Source: Planoprotostelium fungivorum
Taxonomy: Eukaryota > Evosea > Variosea > Cavosteliida > Cavosteliaceae
Assembly (NCBI GenBank): GCA_003024175.1
Contig: MDYQ01000093.1
Coordinates: 62,001-126,000 of the forward strand
Direction: 5' to 3'
Length of the DNA stretch: 64,000 nucleotides
The translations under genes were made by a program, and so were the position numbers. Below, one piece after another: positions 62,281 through 64,000 of the stretch (positions are counted from its first letter, which is position 1; the number at the start of each line of letters is the position of its first letter). Under the pieces are notes generated by a model. The model did not search any database. It was given only the letters and a program-made list of their open reading frames with translations, and was not told the DNA's origin.

Positions 62281-62703
62281 TTATTTGTGAGATATCGACC
62301 TTAGGTAGAAGGCTCCTCCTGTAAAAAAAGTAACTCCCCCAAGAATCACGGCCGCGTCCTTGGTCCTCTCGAGCCAGGTTGATGTTGCCCACGTTCGCCC
62401 GTCCATTCTTGTGTCTTCTTCCTCTTGGTCTGGCTACCAGTTGATTAAAAGTGTGTATTAGACATACAGTAACTCACCTTTACTATTTACGGCGTCGATA
62501 AACGCCTGATCGGATAATGTGAGCCAGATGTCTAACTCTATTTCTGTAGCCGTATTTATCCATGTACCAGTGGCCGCCTTCGCTGGTCCGCTCGCCTCTT
62601 GATCTGTTAGACGTCGAACATCAGCGGCGAGAGCGTGTCTCTTGGCGTCGATAATTGTAAGTTGACTCAAATCAGAGACATCTCGAGGGCGAGGAGTGGT
62701 CAT
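62281..62703 (-). CDS. Small tail-anchored-type membrane protein, paralogue of 30.7 kb gene
   Basis: Two exons (62478-62703, 62430-62477 intron, 62281-62429) encode about 124 residues. The N-terminal helical block is 'MTTPRPRDVSDLSQLTIIDA', 'KRHALAADVRRLTDQEASGP', 'AKAATGTWINTATEIELDIW' and 'LTLSDQAFIDAVNSK'. After the intron come 'EEEDTRMDGRTWATSTW' and a single C-terminal hydrophobic segment, 'AAVILGGVTFFTGGAFYL', ending 'RSISHK'. This looks like a tail-anchored membrane protein. The block is clearly shared with the locus at 30.7-31.2 kb, intron position included. No known domain. The stop is 91 bases from the upstream end of the coiled-coil/PHD gene. Confidence 0.72.
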
Positions 62704-62850
62704 TTCAACTGCAAAGGGTAAAGATTCAATCTTTGGTATATATATAACAAGAAAGAATATCCAAATAAACCGGTTGGTGATCCGTTTCGTTCAGCGAAGA
62801 AAACTCGTACCTGCGAATGCGAATCTGAAATTGAACACAATCACATCACA

Positions 62851-63660
62851 ATGGACAACACGACACCTACCGTTCAACCCACTCTCAGCCAGCTCCTCCC
62901 AATGGCTGCGTCAGACCAATTCAAATCCTTCACTGGTCACTTCGATAATGCAAGAAATGATACCGTCCAGACAATGAAGATTCTTCAGACCTTCTGGGCT
63001 CTAGCACAAAACGAGGGCGCTCGTCTCGTATCTGCTGAACAACGCCTCAACAGTTGCACTGCGGCATCGGAGGAAATGCTTGGTCAGACCGACGCTCTCG
63101 TTAATCGTCTTCTTGAAAACGGCCTCTTCGAGTTCAACCTCCCTCCTGCTCTATGGGTGGACCCTAATTCGCAACAGTATCAAGATACGTACAACGACCT
63201 CGCCACTCAATACCGAGCCGCCGACGAGAAATTTGGGTCAAGGACGCTAATCAGCGTGAGTTTCGTCGCCTGAAGAGGTCCATGCAGGACAGACGCGTTG
63301 AGGAGGATCGCCAGCTGAAGGCGATAGAAGCCCAAATTAAATCTGGTGGAGCAGTCCCTTTTGCCGCCAAGCCTGGACCCAAACGCCAAATGATTGCCGG
63401 TCCTGCCACCCCTGGCCTTCGACTCTATATAGAGGGTGTTCAGAGGGATATATCCCATATTAACCTGGATGAGGATGCCGATCACCGAGTTTCTACATAG
63501 AAGGGAATCCCTTAATATGTGAACATATCGACGCGTTATCCACTCTGACCTGTCAACAGTTACAACGCGACCCAACCTTAGCAGACCTCCCATCAGATAC
63601 AGCTGTGAAGTCCAATTCACTCCTGACTTGTGCGCCTGTAAGGAGATTACAGATCTGAGG
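62851..63660 (+). pseudogene. Decayed coding remnant, family unknown (possibly element-derived)
   Basis: A frame beginning 'MDNTTPTVQPTLSQLLPMAA' holds helical, Gln/Glu-rich text ('AQNEGARLVSAEQRLNSCTA', 'SEEMLGQTDALVNRLLENG'). Coding-like sequence then goes on in other frames ('FRRLKRSMQDRRVEEDRQLK', 'AKPGPKRQMIAGPATPGLRL'), and further in 'HIDALSTLTCQQLQRDPTLA'. It looks broken in at least two places. A gag-like or other element origin cannot be excluded, nor can an old host gene. I recognise no domain. Confidence 0.4.
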
Positions 63661-63699
63661 GATGATCGTTCTGATAGTGAGATATTGTCATCCATCATT

Positions 63700-63840
63700 A
63701 TAGTTGCCATCATCATCGTCACTCTTCATCATTGCTGCTTGTCATCGTCATCATCAACGTTACTCATCATCATCATCGTTACTCATCATCATCATCAACG
63801 TTACTCATCATCATCATCATCGTTACTCATCATCAACCAC
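63700..63840. repeat. ATC/TCATCATC-type simple repeat with GTTACTCATC units
   Basis: Runs of (CATCAT)n separated by CGTTACT at roughly 15-20 base spacing (about 63757, 63777, 63798, 63822). It is a mixed micro/minisatellite downstream of the remnant at 62.85 kb. Confidence 0.8.
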
Positions 63841-64000
63841 CCTTCTGATGAGTCCATCCTGACGTCTCTGATCACTGCATCATCTATCACAGCCGCAAGG
63901 TCAAGATCATGTTCAAGATGCGAGCTCTTGGATCAGGATAAGCACGCGGAATCTGCTGGCTCCCTTGGGTCCTCAACAGAGCACTCGGGCCTCTCATTTA
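63841..64000. other. Right edge, no gene called
   Basis: A short stretch after the repeat; no exon or RNA recognised before the window ends. Confidence 0.4.

Overview
The window looks like compact nuclear DNA of a unicellular eukaryote. Genes lie on both strands, often 30-150 bases apart, and are cut by many short GT-AG introns (mostly 38-60 bases). The gene set is eukaryotic throughout: GCN2, SPO11, proteasome beta-7, alpha-SNAP, epsilon-COP, nicastrin, ATG3 and a WIP/verprolin-type WH2 protein. Three genes belong to cilium or centriole families (SSNA1, TMEM138, PPP1R42), so the organism, or a recent ancestor, should make a flagellum. An amoebozoan amoeboflagellate of the protosteloid kind (Planoprotostelium-like) would fit. 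That assignment is inference from gene content and intron style, not from a database match.

Layout, 0-17 kb: an F-box/ankyrin-like gene (+); a mitochondrial rRNA 2'-O-methyltransferase (-); an unrecognised gene (+); a very large GPI-anchored CEMIP/TMEM2-like G8 and beta-helix surface protein (-); a mitochondrial ribosomal protein bS18 (+); a WD40 relic; a PrpF-type isomerase (-); and a zinc-ribbon/RING protein (-).

Layout, 17-37 kb: a small secreted protein (+); the stress kinase GCN2 (-, 6.8 kb); SPO11 (-); proteasome beta-7 (-); alpha-SNAP (+); a second F-box/ankyrin-like gene (+); a small membrane protein (+) with a paralogue at 62 kb; a Patched/NPC1-like permease (-); and a repeat coiled-coil protein (+).

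Layout, 37-64 kb: a GH30-like glycosidase (-); two EGF-7TM receptor-like paralogues (39.8-41.2 kb - and 44.7-46.2 kb +) flanking a WIP-type WH2 protein (-) and SSNA1 (+); nicastrin (-); histidine ammonia-lyase (+); an AT-hook low-complexity protein (-); epsilon-COP (-); TMEM138 (+); PPP1R42 (-); a helicase-associated-domain protein (+); ATG3 (-); a coiled-coil/PHD protein (-); the second copy of the small membrane protein (-); and a decayed coding remnant followed by TCATCATC-type simple repeats.

No operon-like functional cluster is evident. The most interesting items are the EGF-7TM pair, the rebuilt C-terminus of the WH2 protein, the zinc-ribbon/RING fusion, the paralogous membrane proteins with possible ultra-short introns, and a recurring palindrome, TGACGTCA, inside introns. 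Exon borders were placed by eye from frame continuity and GT-AG sites. Family matches come from recalled motifs.
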